From assembly GCA_015178975.1 (NCBI GenBank), contig WHVD01000286.1, forward strand, positions 1-64,000: a DNA stretch of 64,000 nucleotides, written 5' to 3'. The notes below the pieces were generated by a model. The model did no database searches and was not told where the DNA came from. It saw nothing but the letters and a program-made list of their open reading frames with translations. Below are positions 1 to 11,459 of this stretch, piece by piece. This DNA is from Hysterangium stoloniferum (taxonomy: Eukaryota > Basidiomycota > Agaricomycetes > Hysterangiales > Hysterangiaceae). Position numbers and translations under genes: made by a program. The first letter of the stretch is position 1. Each line of letters opens with the position of its first letter.

Positions 1-130
1 GCGTGCTTATGGGCCCAAATCAAGCTCGGCATCTTCCATTTCATTTCCTTCCCATCCACAGTCATTATCATCTGTCGGGCTTCCCTTTCTGCTCAACACT
101 CTTGGCACAACCACCATCCACTGTAGTAGT
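1..130 (-). pseudogene. Fragment of the segment 5' of the PEX13 pieces
   Basis: The window opens inside a repeat whose other copies are at about 35440-35570 and, inverted, 48400-48540. On the minus strand it reads a short acidic stretch (NEMEDAELDLG) that lies in frame upstream of the PEX13-like domain in the 35-kb copy. The PEX13-like part itself would lie left of the window edge and is not visible. I place it by paralogue comparison only. Confidence 0.45.
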
Positions 131-511
131 TGCGCTTGGGAGTCGGCCTTAGAGAGAATATGGCCCCCTCCTGCTGGATGGATCACTGTTCATGGGATCA
201 TTCGCCCAGCGCACTTTGGGCAAGGTTTGTCCAACGTCATTTAATTAATGCCATCATATACTGACTTAACTTAATTTAAGCAGGACCCAATGCTGGATGC
301 TCCATCCCCACATCGTTCCCAAGGCGAATACTTCCACCCCACCCGGTCATGATATTGTGGATGTGGATGACGGTAATGACAAAGGCGCCAATGAAGATCA
401 GGACTATACCCCATGTATCTCGTGGGAAGAAAGGGGAAGGGGCTCTAACTTGGAGAGTATGGCCCCCTTATGCTGGATGGATTGCTATTGACGGGATCAT
501 TCACCAAGTCA
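131..511 (+). pseudogene. Module B exon fragments, copy B1
   Basis: Two exon-like pieces match the 3' half of module B. The first ends in a segment like GSFAQR followed by a GTTTGTCC donor-like site near 225. An intron-like stretch follows and ends in TTTAAGCAG near 284. The second piece reads GHDIVDVDDG and, in another frame, the ISWEE block. The reading frame is broken between them. At about 512 the sequence switches directly into exon 1 of an A-family copy, so the 3' end is a recombination junction. Function is not recognised; see the copies at 3842 and 36430 for the better-preserved protein. Confidence 0.5.
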
Positions 512-1430
512 TTTTCAGGATATACTTCAGAGACTATGGGCGTGTAATAGAGAGGGCCACTGCCTCCTGTTACACAGACCAGGTCACAAGCATGTATCAT
601 TCACCAAGGAAGCATTTGATTCATGGGTTCAGTAACTGGTATGTTAAGCGTTTTTTTTCAAGAATCGACTCCAATGTCCCGGACTGTTTTTTTGTTTAGT
701 GCCGTGGTTTTGCAACTTGCCTGGAGCGGCCACAAGGCTTGCTGGATTCATCAGGAATTGGGCAAGGCATGTCCAACATCCAACATTGAGAGAGAAGCCA
801 TGACTAGGTGGTTCGCACCTGTCATTCGTAATCCAACGGACGTCGAAGTCGGCCCCGGTTACTTTTGTGGTCTGAAAATGGAGCGGATCGGGACAAAGCT
901 ACTGTACGGCACCAAGTTATCCATTTTGGTCGTGAAGTGCTTCTTCAACACACGGCACGTGGAGGAGCACCAATGGAGGGTTGTTAGGCTCACAGACACA
1001 GGTGAGGGGGAAAAGGCAAGGAATAGACTGCTTGAAAAACACTTAACAGTGGGGCAATTGAGCATAATTGTTAAAGAGGGGGGATCTCTTGAGGCATGTT
1101 CGCTTCTGGTAAACGCCATCAATTGCATGCTCAAATCATGTTGAAGAAGGCCGTCTTACCCGCGTAAAATCCGATATTGGGAGAAATGGCTTCTCATAAA
1201 TATGTATACCGCCTTTATATCCAGGCTTGGCACTAGCGAAGAAGCGAACATCGGCAGAGTCATAGTAGTGATGGCGCATGTAATCGATCTCATGGTGTTT
1301 ATCAAGGATTCGCCAGCTAAAATGGTTCCCCGCAACTTCCCGGTGACTGCTATGCTGTCACCTCGATATGCCTATCACACCTTGGTGGATACCTCTAAGC
1401 ACCCTTAGACAATCGACCGTTCCGTTGGGG
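512..1430 (+). pseudogene. A-family gene copy A1, 5'- and 3'-truncated
   Basis: The copy starts in the middle of exon 1 (CHFQDIL-like region) at the junction with module B. Intron 1 is 639-699 (GTATGT to TTTAG). Exon 2 is about 700-1093. Intron 2 is 1094-1149, with a GC donor (GCATGT) and an AAG acceptor. Exon 3 runs from 1150 to about 1405, where it breaks off and joins the 3' flanking block, so exons 4-5 are missing. This short form, lacking exons 4-5, is shared with the copies at 9231, 13870, 38150 and 43260. Frameshifts occur, for example in exon 3. Gene function is unknown. Confidence 0.7.
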
Positions 1431-2326
1431 AATAAACTCTTTAAATTCATAAAGGATTATAAGGCTCTATGACTTGAGGGTAAATCCATACTCATAATGT
1501 TTCCATGGGGAGCCGTGCTAGTATGGGGAGAAATTGCAGGCACGGTTTGGTAAAAGTATCGGAAGAAACCGAATATCATTATCAGCTGTGTCGGCCTGAA
1601 TAGGTTCCAGCTTTCCCGATCCCCGCTGCCTAAGTCCTGAGGCAGTCGACTGATCGTGTCTGCGGCATCCAGGCACCAGGCTGACCGCTTTGCATAGAAT
1701 TCCACAGCAAGGGTCTCACAGCCTGCCACCAGGGTCACGCAGCATGGGCAAGTCTTCTTGCGCGTCGCCTTTGATAAGGTATGTTGACGAGTTCGAGGCC
1801 ATGCCCAAACTCTAAGCCTTGCCAAACACTGCACCATGACGGCCGACCAAGAAAATTCACAATAGTCCCGTCGCAGTTACAGCTCCTGCTCCTAGTTGAC
1901 AAAGTCCCAGAAGCTCTTTCGTTTACCCACTGTGTCTTGTCGAAACCCATGCAAGGTCTAGAGAAGGAGACTAAGAAAGAGATGCAAGAGATGCAACAAG
2001 ACAAGAGGGTACGGGCATCCCATTTACTTTGAATATTTAGAGGAAGCATCACAGTTGCCGCAACTGTCCATGGATGTCGACAACCAGAAGCTCTCTCCCT
2101 CGTCACTTCCACTGAAGGGGATCATAAGCATCATCAACAGGATCCTGTGCCCTGTCCAGAAACGCGAAAGCAATCAGTCCCAAGGGGAAGGAGGCCGAGC
2201 TTGATTTGGGAGCTCCCAAGTTGGTGCATCAGGTCGATGGATGTTTTGTCTTCGCTTTGATTGGGTTGGCTAATGCTTCACTTCTCCTCCTCGTTTTATT
2301 TACAGGACAATGAAAAACAGCACAAC
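1431..2326. repeat. Repeat block D1
   Basis: This block recurs at about 9.83, 13.0, 17.6, 27.9, 33.9, 38.8, 42.4, 49.0 and 52.6 kb. Plus-strand frames read VPSQLQLLLLVDKVPEALSF and then YLEEASQLPQLSMDVDN. The opposite strand has its own conserved phrase (EAYDP-QW) over the same bases. I cannot decide which strand, if either, was coding. The frames are broken here. No family is recognised. Confidence 0.5.
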
Positions 2327-2569
2327 TGACAAAATTGGACTGAGCTAGAATAGAAGAGGGGCAGCGGATGCCCAAGACTCAGCCGCTGCCCAGCGGGGCT
2401 GTAGGGAAACGACTGAGGTTGCACTTCATAGCATCGCATACATATATACCCGTGTAGGTGAAAAATGTGCTCGTGCAATGAAAGGGAAAATATAAGCGGG
2501 TGGTCTAGTCCGATATACGATCTGGCAGTGTTCCCGCGTTTTGGGTATGAGCATTGCCGGTTTTTGTCA
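2327..2569 (-). repeat. Solo LTR of the copia family found complete at 22922-27854
   Basis: It begins TGACAAAATT and ends TTTTTGTCA, the same inverted termini as the full element's LTRs. It keeps their order of landmarks in reverse: CAGTCGTTTCCCTAC, a TATATA box and the TAATGCTCAT-like start. It is 243 bp, close to the 242-bp 3' LTR, and lacks the 57-bp insert found at 23114. Its flanks end and begin with CAAC. The same insertion, with the same flanks, is present at 10945, 12748, 39904 and 42156, so these five are copies of one original event spread by duplication. Confidence 0.85.
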
Positions 2570-3830
2570 CAACAACATTGTTTGCCCCATCACACACAGT
2601 ATTTGTACCTTGTACGCTAAGACCCACATGAGCTAGTTTCAACTGTCGATAAAAGGCGGGACGCAGTGCGTCTGGTCCCATAGAAAATAGTGGTGCGATA
2701 GGTGTCAAGAAGATGAATTCTATGTGAAAGACATTGAAATTACCTGTAAGCAGGTGCGAAGAATTGATAGATGGGTTTTCCTTCATTGTGGGCTTTCATT
2801 GGGTTCATTAATGCGTCCCTTTGCTTCGTTTCCTTAATAGGACAATCAAAGAGCGCATGAACAGTCTCTTGTTTAGAGTCGATGTCAAGATAAACGCAAA
2901 AAAAAAAACAAGACGAAAAGTCTGTACAAGAACGTAAAAATAACCCGTTATCCACCATTTCCAATTCCCGCTGTGCTTACCACTGTAACCTTTCGGCGGC
3001 CTAATGCCACCCCTGTGCCATTGCCCTCCATCCTATCATCTCTAACCGAAAACATCCACCGTGTATGCCCATATGACGGCTCTTAGTGGGTAGGAACGCG
3101 TATGGTCAGGAGACTAGGTGGAACTGCGAGTCATGTTCTCCATTTAGGCTCCTGGAAAATGAACCACGCTCTACTTGGATCATACAAGGCATGATAAATC
3201 AAGTTTATATAAGTTTTTACTGTATCAGTTAATATATCGAAGGGCTTCCGCCAGGATCGCCTCGCCCCCCACCATGCCATTTGATCGCATGCAACGTCCG
3301 CCAATATTTAGCCCACTTGATGTCGTGTCACAGGTTTAATGTATACCAAGTCAATGCACTACAGATGCCATAGACCCTACGACTACGCCAGTCAAGAATG
3401 AAGGAAGGTAGGTAGTCAACGAATTTACTCGGCCTCCCAGATATAAACACCAATACATGTTTCTCGTCATTATACTTGGGCCATGTATTTCAGCTGTTTC
3501 AGCGCTCCTAGCGATCCTCCACCATTTGATGGGTGCTCCAAGCCTCGTGTGATTGTGACCAGTGTGACCACTGGTTGTGGAAAAAGAAGCCAAGCTAAAA
3601 GTAGAGATGATGTTTCCATATTAAAACCACAATTCAAAAGCAGGGGTAAATACAGAATTTGATCCCTGGACGTCCAAAAATCGTCTCAAATACCATACAC
3701 GAGTCACAGCCCACGGCCTCCCATGACCGACACTGACCATTAGCGACTTGCCCATCATGGGTCCCCAGGGCACCCATGTCAGTAAGCGCCATTAAGAAGC
3801 ATCTTTCCAACGCTTAAAACAGGCGATACC
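2570..3830. repeat. Repeat block X, left copy
   Basis: The block is inverted relative to 11460-12740 and 40420-42150. The minus strand reads DSKQETVHALFDCPIKE after an intron-like stretch (GTAAG to TACAG). The plus strand reads PAVLTTVTFRRPNATPVPL in about the same place. Further on, the minus strand carries a phrase like GRPSKFVDYLPSFILDW. None of these is a family I recognise, and no frame is long enough to be an intact gene. Relative to the 12-kb copy it lacks about 190 bp near 3210. Confidence 0.5.
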
Positions 3831-3841
3831 GATCACATTAT

Positions 3842-4870
3842 TTGTTGCCTGCTATGCAGTCACTTACCAGTTGCACTCCTGTTAGACTGCATCCATTCTC
3901 AAAAGACACCCTTGCGACAGTGTTGATGAGCAAGCCATTCGGAAACAGACCCAGCTGCATCGCGCACTTCCCACATGCGCTGCATCTACACATCAAGGAA
4001 ACTATCTGTCGTGAGCTCAAGCAAAGGTGAGCGTTATGTGCAGCGACGAATAGTTATATACTTGACAATGATTTTATAGACATGCTGTGGTGATCAGCGG
4101 TGCATGTATTGCCTTGATACACATCGCTCTGGTATTCACGCTGCTCGGCGCGATGTTTATTTGGCACACTCTCGTCTTCAAAACGCGCACGTCAAGGACG
4201 CCGACGCGGCTGATCAGGAACTGGCTGTGGATGACAGGAACGTCAAGGGCGCCGACGCGGCTGATCACGCACCCGCTGTGGATGACGGTAACATCGAGGG
4301 CATCGACGCGGCTGATCATGCACTCGCTGTGGATGGTGGTCACGTCGTGGGCACCGATGCGGCCGATCACGCACCCGCTGTGGATAACGGTAACATCAAG
4401 GGCATCAATGCGGCTGATCGCCCACCCGCTGTGGATGACGGTAGCCGTGGGGGCACCGACACAGATCCCGACTCTACCCCACGTATCTCGTGGGAAGACA
4501 AGGGAAAGGGAGTCGGCCTTAGAGAGTATCTCATGCCGGATGGATCACTGTTCACGGGATCACTCGCCCAGCGCATTGGGCAAGGCCGTTGTTTAATTAA
4601 TGCCATCTGACCTCATTTGAGCAGGACCCAATGCTGTGACGTTCCATCCCCACATCATTCCCAAGGCGAATACCACCTTCCGCCCCAAGTCACAAACTGC
4701 CGGTCATGATATTGTGCATGTGGATGATGGGAACATCACAAGCGCTGATCAACATCCGGACTATATCCCACGCATCTCGTGGGAAGACAAGGTGAAGGGG
4801 GTCGATCTTAGAGAGTATGGCCCCTCATGCTGGGTGGATCACTATTGACGGGATCATTTGCCCAGCACAT
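3842..4870 (+). pseudogene. Module B, copy B2: membrane protein with 17-residue Asp/Ala repeats
   Basis: Exon a (to 4026) encodes a basic segment ending ICRELKQR. A 53-bp intron, 4027-4079 (GTGAGC to TTATAG), follows. Exon b encodes one hydrophobic helix of about 20 residues (IALIHIALVFTLLGAMFI), then five 17-residue repeats of the type ADAADHAPAVDDGNIEG, then ISWEDKGKG and GSLFTGSLAQRIGQ. Compared with the 36-kb copy, one base is missing just after the hydrophobic helix, so helix and repeats are now in different frames. A further exon lies at about 4625-4850 after an acceptor TTTGAGCAG. It was probably a single-pass membrane protein with an acidic tail. No family is recognised. Confidence 0.55.
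4195..4452 (+). repeat. 51-bp coding tandem repeat, 5 units
   Basis: There are five units of 51 bp, each encoding 17 residues around the core DAADHAPAVDDGN. Substitutions fall mostly in the GNIEG/GHVVG part. A seven-unit version lies at about 36755-37120. Confidence 0.85.
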
Positions 4871-4914
4871 TGTGGAAGGTTTTTCCGACATCATTTAATT
4901 AATGTCATCAGATA

Positions 4915-5560
4915 GTATCTAGGAAAGTGGGGGATGCCTCAGTGGGACAGCACTTATGCCTGACCTTGGGTGGCAACAGGTCGGAAAGCCAGTCCCGCAT
5001 GTCCAACAATCCACCGCAATGTTCGGCAAAGACATTGGCGGACCTCTAGCTGCTCGGATAGAACCATTGCCTCCGGGTCCGCCACCACAATGTAACCAAC
5101 GGCGGAAAAAGAAGTAAGCGGATTAAGCATCGGACGAGTAGTATTGGCAGAGCCAGTCAGACTTCTTTCTTTTCCAGTTCTCCTCCTCCTTCTTCTTTCT
5201 TTGGATATTTCTATTTCTTTCTTTCCATCCATTTCTCTGGTTCATGAACTAGGGGGGTCACTCGGTTGGTTCTGGCTCGTATCTTTGAGAACGGGGTGCT
5301 TGTTTTATCATCTTTCTCGATATTTTAACCCATTCATTATCGTTCAGCTGTGTCTGTTTTGTGACTATTGTGTCTTCGGAGTTTCCTAGGCCGAATACAT
5401 GTTGTGCAAGCACTTGAGAAATAATTGAGGTGCTGCGTGGTAAATAATCAAATGTACGTCCATCTCTTAAACCGTGGTAGTCCTTTCTAACGTTATCTTC
5501 CCTCTTTCTTCGTCTTTCAGCAGCTTGGTGCAACGGGGAATCCACGCAAGGCCTTCCTTG
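4915..5560 (+). repeat. LTR-like or promoter-like block, pair of 45855-46490
   Basis: The stretch from AGTGGGGGATGCC to about GTGGTAGTC matches the reverse complement of 45855-46490 over roughly 500-600 bp, with indels in a pyrimidine-rich middle (5160-5230). It interrupts the module B intron that normally follows exon b. The inverted partner interrupts a copia relic. Two unrelated landing sites suggest a mobile element, perhaps a solo LTR, but I could not fix matching termini or a target duplication. Confidence 0.4.
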
Positions 5561-6762
5561 CAATTCCTGACTGCTGAAGTACGTGGCATTTTCATTTGCT
5601 TTGGTCTCGTCTAACGCATTTTTTTCAGTACCGTAACCGGGGCACGACTGCCTCCCCCCGGCAATTCGACATACTACTGAGCCAACTCAAGATTGGATGG
5701 TGGACCTTCCGGTTCAAAATTAACACCCAGTGATTTGTCTATTATCCTATATATTGCGTAAGTTAGAGACTAACACCACTATACACCTATATATTTGTTT
5801 GCGGCACGTCAACATCGGGTTACTAAGTCCGATTTCATTGGACTTTCCTAGCTTCGACCCCGGCCTCCCGCGACAACTCTGTTAGCGGCCTACCTCGGAA
5901 TGTATCAGCTGGTATAGGTAAAATCTGTCCAATGGCGGCCCTGCAACGATGTAACTTTAAGTTGCTCTCTCGCTCCGGTACAGTTATTTTTTCGTACTGA
6001 GCTCATCCGATCTTCAGCGGTCCAAACTAACGGTTTAGTTGTCCATCGCCAGCACTCCCCCTCTGCGTCAGTCTCACAGTGTCGCATGGTTATCAGTCCT
6101 ACCGAAACTCTGGTAAGCTTGCGTTCATGATAAGCCTTTTGAGACTGCATTATGACATCTCGTTTAGATGACACATACGTAATATTTACATCCAGCGATG
6201 TTCCCAAAGTTAACGAGTTGAACCAAGCCGGGGTTCACCCTTGTACAAACCAAATATTTTCATTCATCTTGTTGACTTTCTCTGATTGCATCATTTTTGG
6301 TCTGTTTCTTTGGGTCTTGGTTCCGATTACTTGCCACCTACTCTGCTGCCGACTGCTCTCAGACTATCAAGCTTATCGTGTTTGAAACATAAAATGCTAT
6401 ATGTAATTTGTGAATAATTCAATGCTACAACTTGACACGGTCTGATAAGGAGAGACCTGAATAAATAGAAAATTGTGACGCAGAATTGTTCGTACGTAAG
6501 TTAATTGGTAAGTAGTCACAAATGCCTGGACTTTTCCTAACGCTTTGGTCACCAGAGCTCTCTCAAACCTTTTTTTTCACTAAAATGCACACACTTAATC
6601 TTTCTGATGTACAACGTGGTGATTATCTTATGAAGGTAGCGATATTCCGTCTGTAGATTCGACATACAAGGAACGCTGTGGCACCTCAATCGCACTGGTT
6701 TTTTAACGTTGGAAGGTTTATTCTGATGCTTGCAATAAATGTAATTAAAAATTGGAGCGATA
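5561..6762. other. Unassigned stretch
   Basis: I see no recognisable coding sequence, repeat partner within the window, or RNA gene here. A short C-rich tract lies at about 5650. The last 200 bp flank the 3' end of the iminopeptidase pseudogene. Confidence 0.4.
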
Positions 6763-7700
6763 CTAGGCCAGAAAGCTGCCAACAATGTCCAAGTGACGTG
6801 TTGTCTCCTCCCGCTGCGGTGTATGGCTCGAATTAGCGAATTGAACCCACTTGTACTTGGGAATGTTTTTAAAAATGGTTGTGCAGTCTCATCCTGTGCT
6901 TCATTGTAATATCCGTTGAGTCGTAGGGTACTAACGTTGATTATGTAGTTGATCAATTACGGACCACGTCGCGATAAACCCTAACCATTCCTATAATAAA
7001 TGGTGGATTTAAATCCCAATGTGTGTATATGAAGAACGTACATGGTTTTATAAACAGTTGGATCTTTCTCCAGCGAGCGGAAAGTTGCGGTAAGCCCGGG
7101 TGGCCATGTTTCAAGCCTGCACACATGCAGTGTATAAAATACTATGGTTGCCGCCGCATACTAGTAGTCCCACAACCCTCATGCCTCATCAACGTATCCT
7201 GGACATTTTTCGGTAGCCCATTTCTTAACCTATTTTCTGCTTGAACAAATAATTCCATCAACACCGGAAAGTCAGATATGATCAGCTTGTTAAGCCCCTT
7301 CGGTTGACTCGTCCCGTATCTGGCTCCCAGCATTTCACCTATGAATGTCCCTGTATATCAAAGTCATCTTGGATACCTAGATGACGATCCAGGTTATTTA
7401 ACTCATCACAGAACAACTTCCCTGTCCAGATGGTGCCATCACCCTTCTTTACGAGGAGATGCGTCGAGGGCCCACTTCTGATCTGGTCATAAAATATGAG
7501 AGATTCCGTGGGTTGACACGATGGCAGTGAGCACGAGGGGGGTATTCGTGGTTGTCATCTGGACCACCGTGAAGAGTTACCAAGGGACGTTGTTTGGACC
7601 CCAGATCGCCAACGATCTTGTGACGACTGCAGTGTTGACAAAGGTGTTGAAAAACGGTTCTTGGGTTGAGTTGACGCCTCACCCGTTTGGCTGGAGGATG
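6763..7700 (-). pseudogene. Proline iminopeptidase-like (S33 alpha/beta hydrolase) pseudogene
   Basis: Pieces in several frames line up in the order expected for a fungal proline iminopeptidase. They are: KIVGDLGSKQRPLVTLHGGP near 7600; YDQIRSGPSTHL near 7460; GKLFCDELNNL near 7400; a nucleophile elbow GHS-x-G near 7345; MLGARYGTSQPKGLNKLIIS near 7310; DPTVYKTM near 7040; TLRLNGYYNEAQDE near 6900; and FANSSHTPQREE near 6810, then a TAG stop at 6765-6763. The Ser and His of the catalytic triad are readable. The usual Asp in the YDEAQD motif is Asn here. One base is missing directly after GHS, and further frameshifts occur, so the gene is dead. The order is collinear with no rearrangement. It is single-copy in this window, unlike its neighbours. 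Upstream sequence to 7806 (MDIKAEGDRYKNN) is open but does not match the family. Confidence 0.85.
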
Positions 7701-8469
7701 CCCTTAGCTTGACGTCCCGGATGTGAACAAAAGTTATGAGCTCTTCTACGATCCACTCCCGGAGCGTGTTATTCTTATATCTGTCACCTTCGGCTTTGAT
7801 ATCCATTGTTCATTTTCTCATTCCAACCACGTGCCGTGAATTGTAGTAGATCAGTCCCCACATTGCCTCTTGGTCTTTTTGCCTCTTGGTCTTTTGGCTC
7901 CTTCTACTCAGCGTGAACCTATAGTTTTTTCTCGAACACGTGACATCATTCACTTTATGCCAGGTCGGTTCACCAAAGGATGTCTGAGAACGTTCCACTA
8001 TATACCTACTCCATCACTCATACTTATGGTCAAATACGGTTTTCCTCGTCACACTGAGTCGTGACACTAAAGTGTTTATCCCTCGTACTGAGGAAGCGGT
8101 GGTGGCTGAAAGTGGGTGGGGGGAAAACAGAAACTCACACCGACGCCTGGGGCCGTTGGGCTGACTGGGGAGATGAAGGCAGGGAACTGATGGCGTCGTG
8201 ACAATCTAAACTCAACGTCAATGAATGGGTGACAGTATTATATTAATAGATAGAATTCAGCTCGTAAAACAATGGATGCTTTTTTTACTCTAGCAACTTA
8301 CCAATAAATACTGCTTTAAATAGTGATGATAGGACCAAGCGGCGGGTGATTCTCAATAATATATTCATTATTATTATACCATATTTGTTGACGGTCATGT
8401 TGGCTAAATGAAGCATATGTCGATGTTCCATTTTTGTAACATGCCTATTGTCTATATCTCACCTTCCCC
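7701..8469. other. Unassigned stretch upstream of iminopeptidase pseudogene and copy A2
   Basis: A short direct repeat of about 17 bp (GCCTCTTGGTCTTTTTG) occurs twice at about 7865-7900. An AT-rich stretch (8230-8420) precedes copy A2. No coding sequence, RNA gene or block shared with the rest of the window is evident. Confidence 0.35.
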
Positions 8470-9230
8470 ATGTCTGAACACGAGGTAGTACCCAGTCACC
8501 CTGACGATGCCGAAGAGCTGCCTGGATTGATCTCGCCTGCTACCCTGGAACATCAACGGATCGCAGTCCTCGAAACTCACTTTCAGGATACACTCCAGAG
8601 ACTATGGGCGTGCAATCGAGAAAGTCACGGCCTCTGTTATCACAGACCAGGTCGTGACGAGCATGTACCGATCACAACCAAGCGCTTGATTCATGGGTTC
8701 AGCAACTGGTATGTTAACCTTTTGTTTAGAGCATGGACTCAAATGTGTCAGGCTTTTTTCGTTTGGTGCCGTGATTTTCCAACTTGCCTAGAACCCAGAG
8801 CCGCCGCAAGGCTTGATGGATTCACCAGGAAGTGAGCAAATAATGTCCTCCATTGAGAGAGACGGTATTTCTGCGTGGAAGAAGCCCGTTATTCGCAATC
8901 CACCGGAAGTCGAAGTCGGCCCCGGTTACCTTTGTGGTATGGCATTAGAGCGGATCGGAACGATGCTCCTGCACGGCACCAAGATATCTGTTTTGATTTG
9001 GAACTGCTTGCTAGACACGCGACGTGTGGAGGAGTACCAAAGAGTTGCCCGAACACCCATGTTCACTCGCGAGGAAATGACGGCGACTAGACTGCTTAAC
9101 ACACAGTTAACTGTGCGGCAATTGAGCAGAATCGTTAAAGACGCGGTGGATCTCTTGAGGCATGTTCGCTTCTCGTAAAATCCATTCATTGCATGCTGAA
9201 ATAACTTTAATGAAGACCATCTTACCCGCG
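8470..9230 (+). pseudogene. A-family copy A2, exons 1-2
   Basis: Exon 1 begins with ATG at 8470 (MSEHEVVPSHPDD), as in the other copies. It ends at a GTATGT donor near 8709, followed by a short intron ending in TTTGG, where the other copies have TTTAG. Exon 2 carries the conserved EVEVGPGYLCGM and TVRQLSRIVKDAVDLLRH phrases and the same AGGCATGTTCGC exon end. Frameshifts interrupt exon 2 after GLDGFT. The copy is cut near 9230 and joins another A fragment. This is the only A copy without block C upstream. Confidence 0.7.
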
Positions 9231-9830
9231 TAAAATCGGGATAAAGCTACTGTACGGCACCAAGTTATCCATTTTGGTCGGGAAGTGCTTCTTCAACACA
9301 TGACATGTGGAGGAGCACCAAAGGAGGGTTGTTAGGCTCACAGACACAGGCGTGGGGGAAAAGACAAGGAATAGACTGCTTGAAAAACAGTTAACAGTGG
9401 GGAAATTGAGCATAATTGTTAGAGAGGGGGTGGATCTCTTGAGGCATGTTCACTTCTGGTAAGCGCCATTCATTGCATGCTCAAATCATGTTGAAGAAGG
9501 CCGTCTTACCCGCGTAAAATCCGATATCGGGGGAAATGGCTTCTCATAAATACGTATACCGCCTTTATATCCGGGGTTGGCACTAGCGAAGAAGCGAACA
9601 TCGGCAGAGTCATAGTAGTGCTGGCGCACGCAATTGATCTCATGGTGTTTATTGAGGATTCGCCAGCTAAAATGGTTCCCCGCAACTTCCTGGTGACTGC
9701 TATGCTGTCGCTCGATAGTCCTACCACACCTTGGTGGATACCTCTAAGCACCCTTAGACAATCGACCGTTCCGTTAGGGAATAAACTCTTAAAATTCATA
9801 AAGGATTATAAGGCTCTATCACTTGAGGGT
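9231..9830 (+). pseudogene. A-family copy A3, part of exon 2 and exon 3
   Basis: The junction with A2 lies inside the PSYPRKIR region and re-enters exon 2 at GTKLLYGTK. Exon 2 ends at about 9450 with GCATGTTCAC. Exon 3 (LTRVKSDIG/PSYPRKI to DSPAKMVPRN) is cut off as in A1 and is followed by the same 3' flank (GAATAAACTCTTAAAATTC). It is the left end of the 9.2-21.1 kb segment that is duplicated at 38.2-55.9 kb. Confidence 0.65.
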
Positions 9831-10530
9831 AAATCCATACTCATAATGTTTCCATGGGGAGCCGTGCTAGTATGGGGATAAATTGGAGGCACGGTTTGGT
9901 AAAAGTATCGGAAGAAACCGAATATCATTCTCAGCTGTGTCAGCCTGAATAGGTTCCAGCTTTCCCGATCCCCGCTGCCTAAGTCCTGAGGCAGTCGACT
10001 GATCGTGTCTGAGGCATCGAGGCATCAGGCTGACAGCTTTGCATAGAATCCCACAGCAAGGGTGATACAGCCTACCACCAGGGTCACGCAGCATGGGCAA
10101 ATATTCTTCCGCGTCGCCTTTCTATAAGGTATGTTGAAGAGTTCAAGGCAATTGCCAAAGTCTAAGCCTTGCCAAACACTGCACCATGACGGCCTAACAA
10201 GAAAATTCCCAACAGTCCCGTCGCAGAACTCATTTACCCACTGTGTCTTGTCGAGACCCATGTAAGGTCGAGAGAAGGTGACTAAGAAAGAGATGCAACA
10301 GATGCAACAAGACAAGAGGGTACGTGCATGCCATTTACTTTGAATATTTAGAGGAAGCATCGCAGTTGCCGCAACTGTCCATGGATGTCGACAACCCGAA
10401 GCTCTCTCGCTCGTCACTTCCACTGACGGGGATCATAAGCCTCGTCAACAGGATCCTACACCCTGTCCTCAAACTCCAAAGCAATCAGTCCCAGCGAGAT
10501 TCGAGGCGTTGTTGAGGCCCCACCAAGTAC
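9831..10530. repeat. Repeat block D2
   Basis: Same block as at 1431. The plus strand reads YLEEASQLPQLSMDVDN at about 10345 and GIISLVNRILHPVLKLQSNQ at 10430. The minus strand reads MLRDPGGRLYHPCCGILCK near 10080. The short spans are open on both strands. A stretch between 10224 and 10230 is deleted relative to D1. Confidence 0.5.
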
Positions 10531-10800
10531 GCCGTTACCACCGATGCAGTCCGTTGTAATGCCTCGACGTAGAAGTTAGCTCGCAAGCAAAACCGGGTCA
10601 GTGATTTATCGACGAGGTTCGTGGAAATAGACATCGTCGCGGACTTTGAGGGGACAGGTTTGGGTTTGGGTTTGAGGAGGTTGGGAGGTTGGGAGAGTAG
10701 GAGGACGTTGTCCAAGATGGAGCCTATCTACAATGCGACGAGCGTGAGAAGAGAGGGAGCATTGAATGTGGATGGAAAGGAAATGAAATAAAAGTGGAAG
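10485..10800 (-). repeat. Repeat block E, copy 1
   Basis: The minus strand is open as DNVLLLSQPPNL, SATMSISTNLVDKSLTRFCL and YVEALQRTASVVTAYLV. It then runs into the GLIAL-FEDRV phrase that overlaps block D. Copies lie at 39436-39790 (minus) and 28954-29350 (plus). The last one leads into a PEX13 SH3 piece. No family is recognised. Confidence 0.45.
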
Positions 10801-10944
10801 GAGGCCGAGCTTGATTTGGGAGCTCCCAAGTTGGTGCGTCAGGTTGATGGATGTTTTGTCTTCATGGTTTGGCTTTGATTGGGTTGGCTAATGCTTCACT
10901 TCTCCTCCTCGTTTTATTTACAGGACAATTAAAGACAGCACAAC

Positions 10945-11185
10945 TGACAAAATTGGACTGAGCTAGAATAGAAGAGGGGCAGCCGATGCCCAAGACTCAG
11001 CCGATGCCCAGCGGGGCTGTAGGGAAACGACTAAGGTTGCACTTCATACCATCGCATACATATATACGCGTGCGGGTGAAAAATGCGCTTGTACGATGAC
11101 AGAGAAAATATAAGCGGGTGGTCTAGTCCGATATACGATCTGGCAGTGTTCCCGCGTTTTGGGGTATGAGCATTGCCGGGTTTTA
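10945..11185 (-). repeat. Solo LTR (copia family), copy 2
   Basis: Same solo LTR and flanks as at 2327. The terminal TGTCA at the right end is partly deleted (reads TTTTACAACA instead of TTTTTGTCACAACA). Confidence 0.8.
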
Positions 11186-11202
11186 CAACAACATTGTTCC
11201 TG

Positions 11203-11290
11203 TCGTCTCAGAATTATTCGGTTAACAGAATACTAGTTCAGACCCCAAAATCAGCTCAGCCCATTTATTGTTTTATGGCCCCTCCAGGCT
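11203..11290 (+). pseudogene. Shard of A-family intron 4 and exon 5
   Basis: The sequence from GTCGTCTCAGAATTATTCGG through AGGCTAATACGGGG matches the end of intron 4 and the start of exon 5 of full-length A copies (compare 33450-33540 and 62090-62000). It is isolated between a solo LTR and block X. The same shard lies at 40160-40260. Confidence 0.65.
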
Positions 11291-11459
11291 AATACGGGGG
11301 TCTAAATTATTCATGGACAAAACTAAGAGTATTTATCTTTGTGGTTTTAGATGTAATGAAACCATATCGGTCCATACCCTACACAACCTCTATTTGGCCA
11401 AAGACACAAAAAGACCAGACGATTGAGAAACGAAGCATCAATTTAGGTCACGTGTGATC

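Noticed and set aside
3200-3225. 190-bp difference between X copies as an insertion at 12080-12270
   Set aside because: The flanking TAT/TATA match is too short and the termini are not inverted, so direction of change cannot be told.
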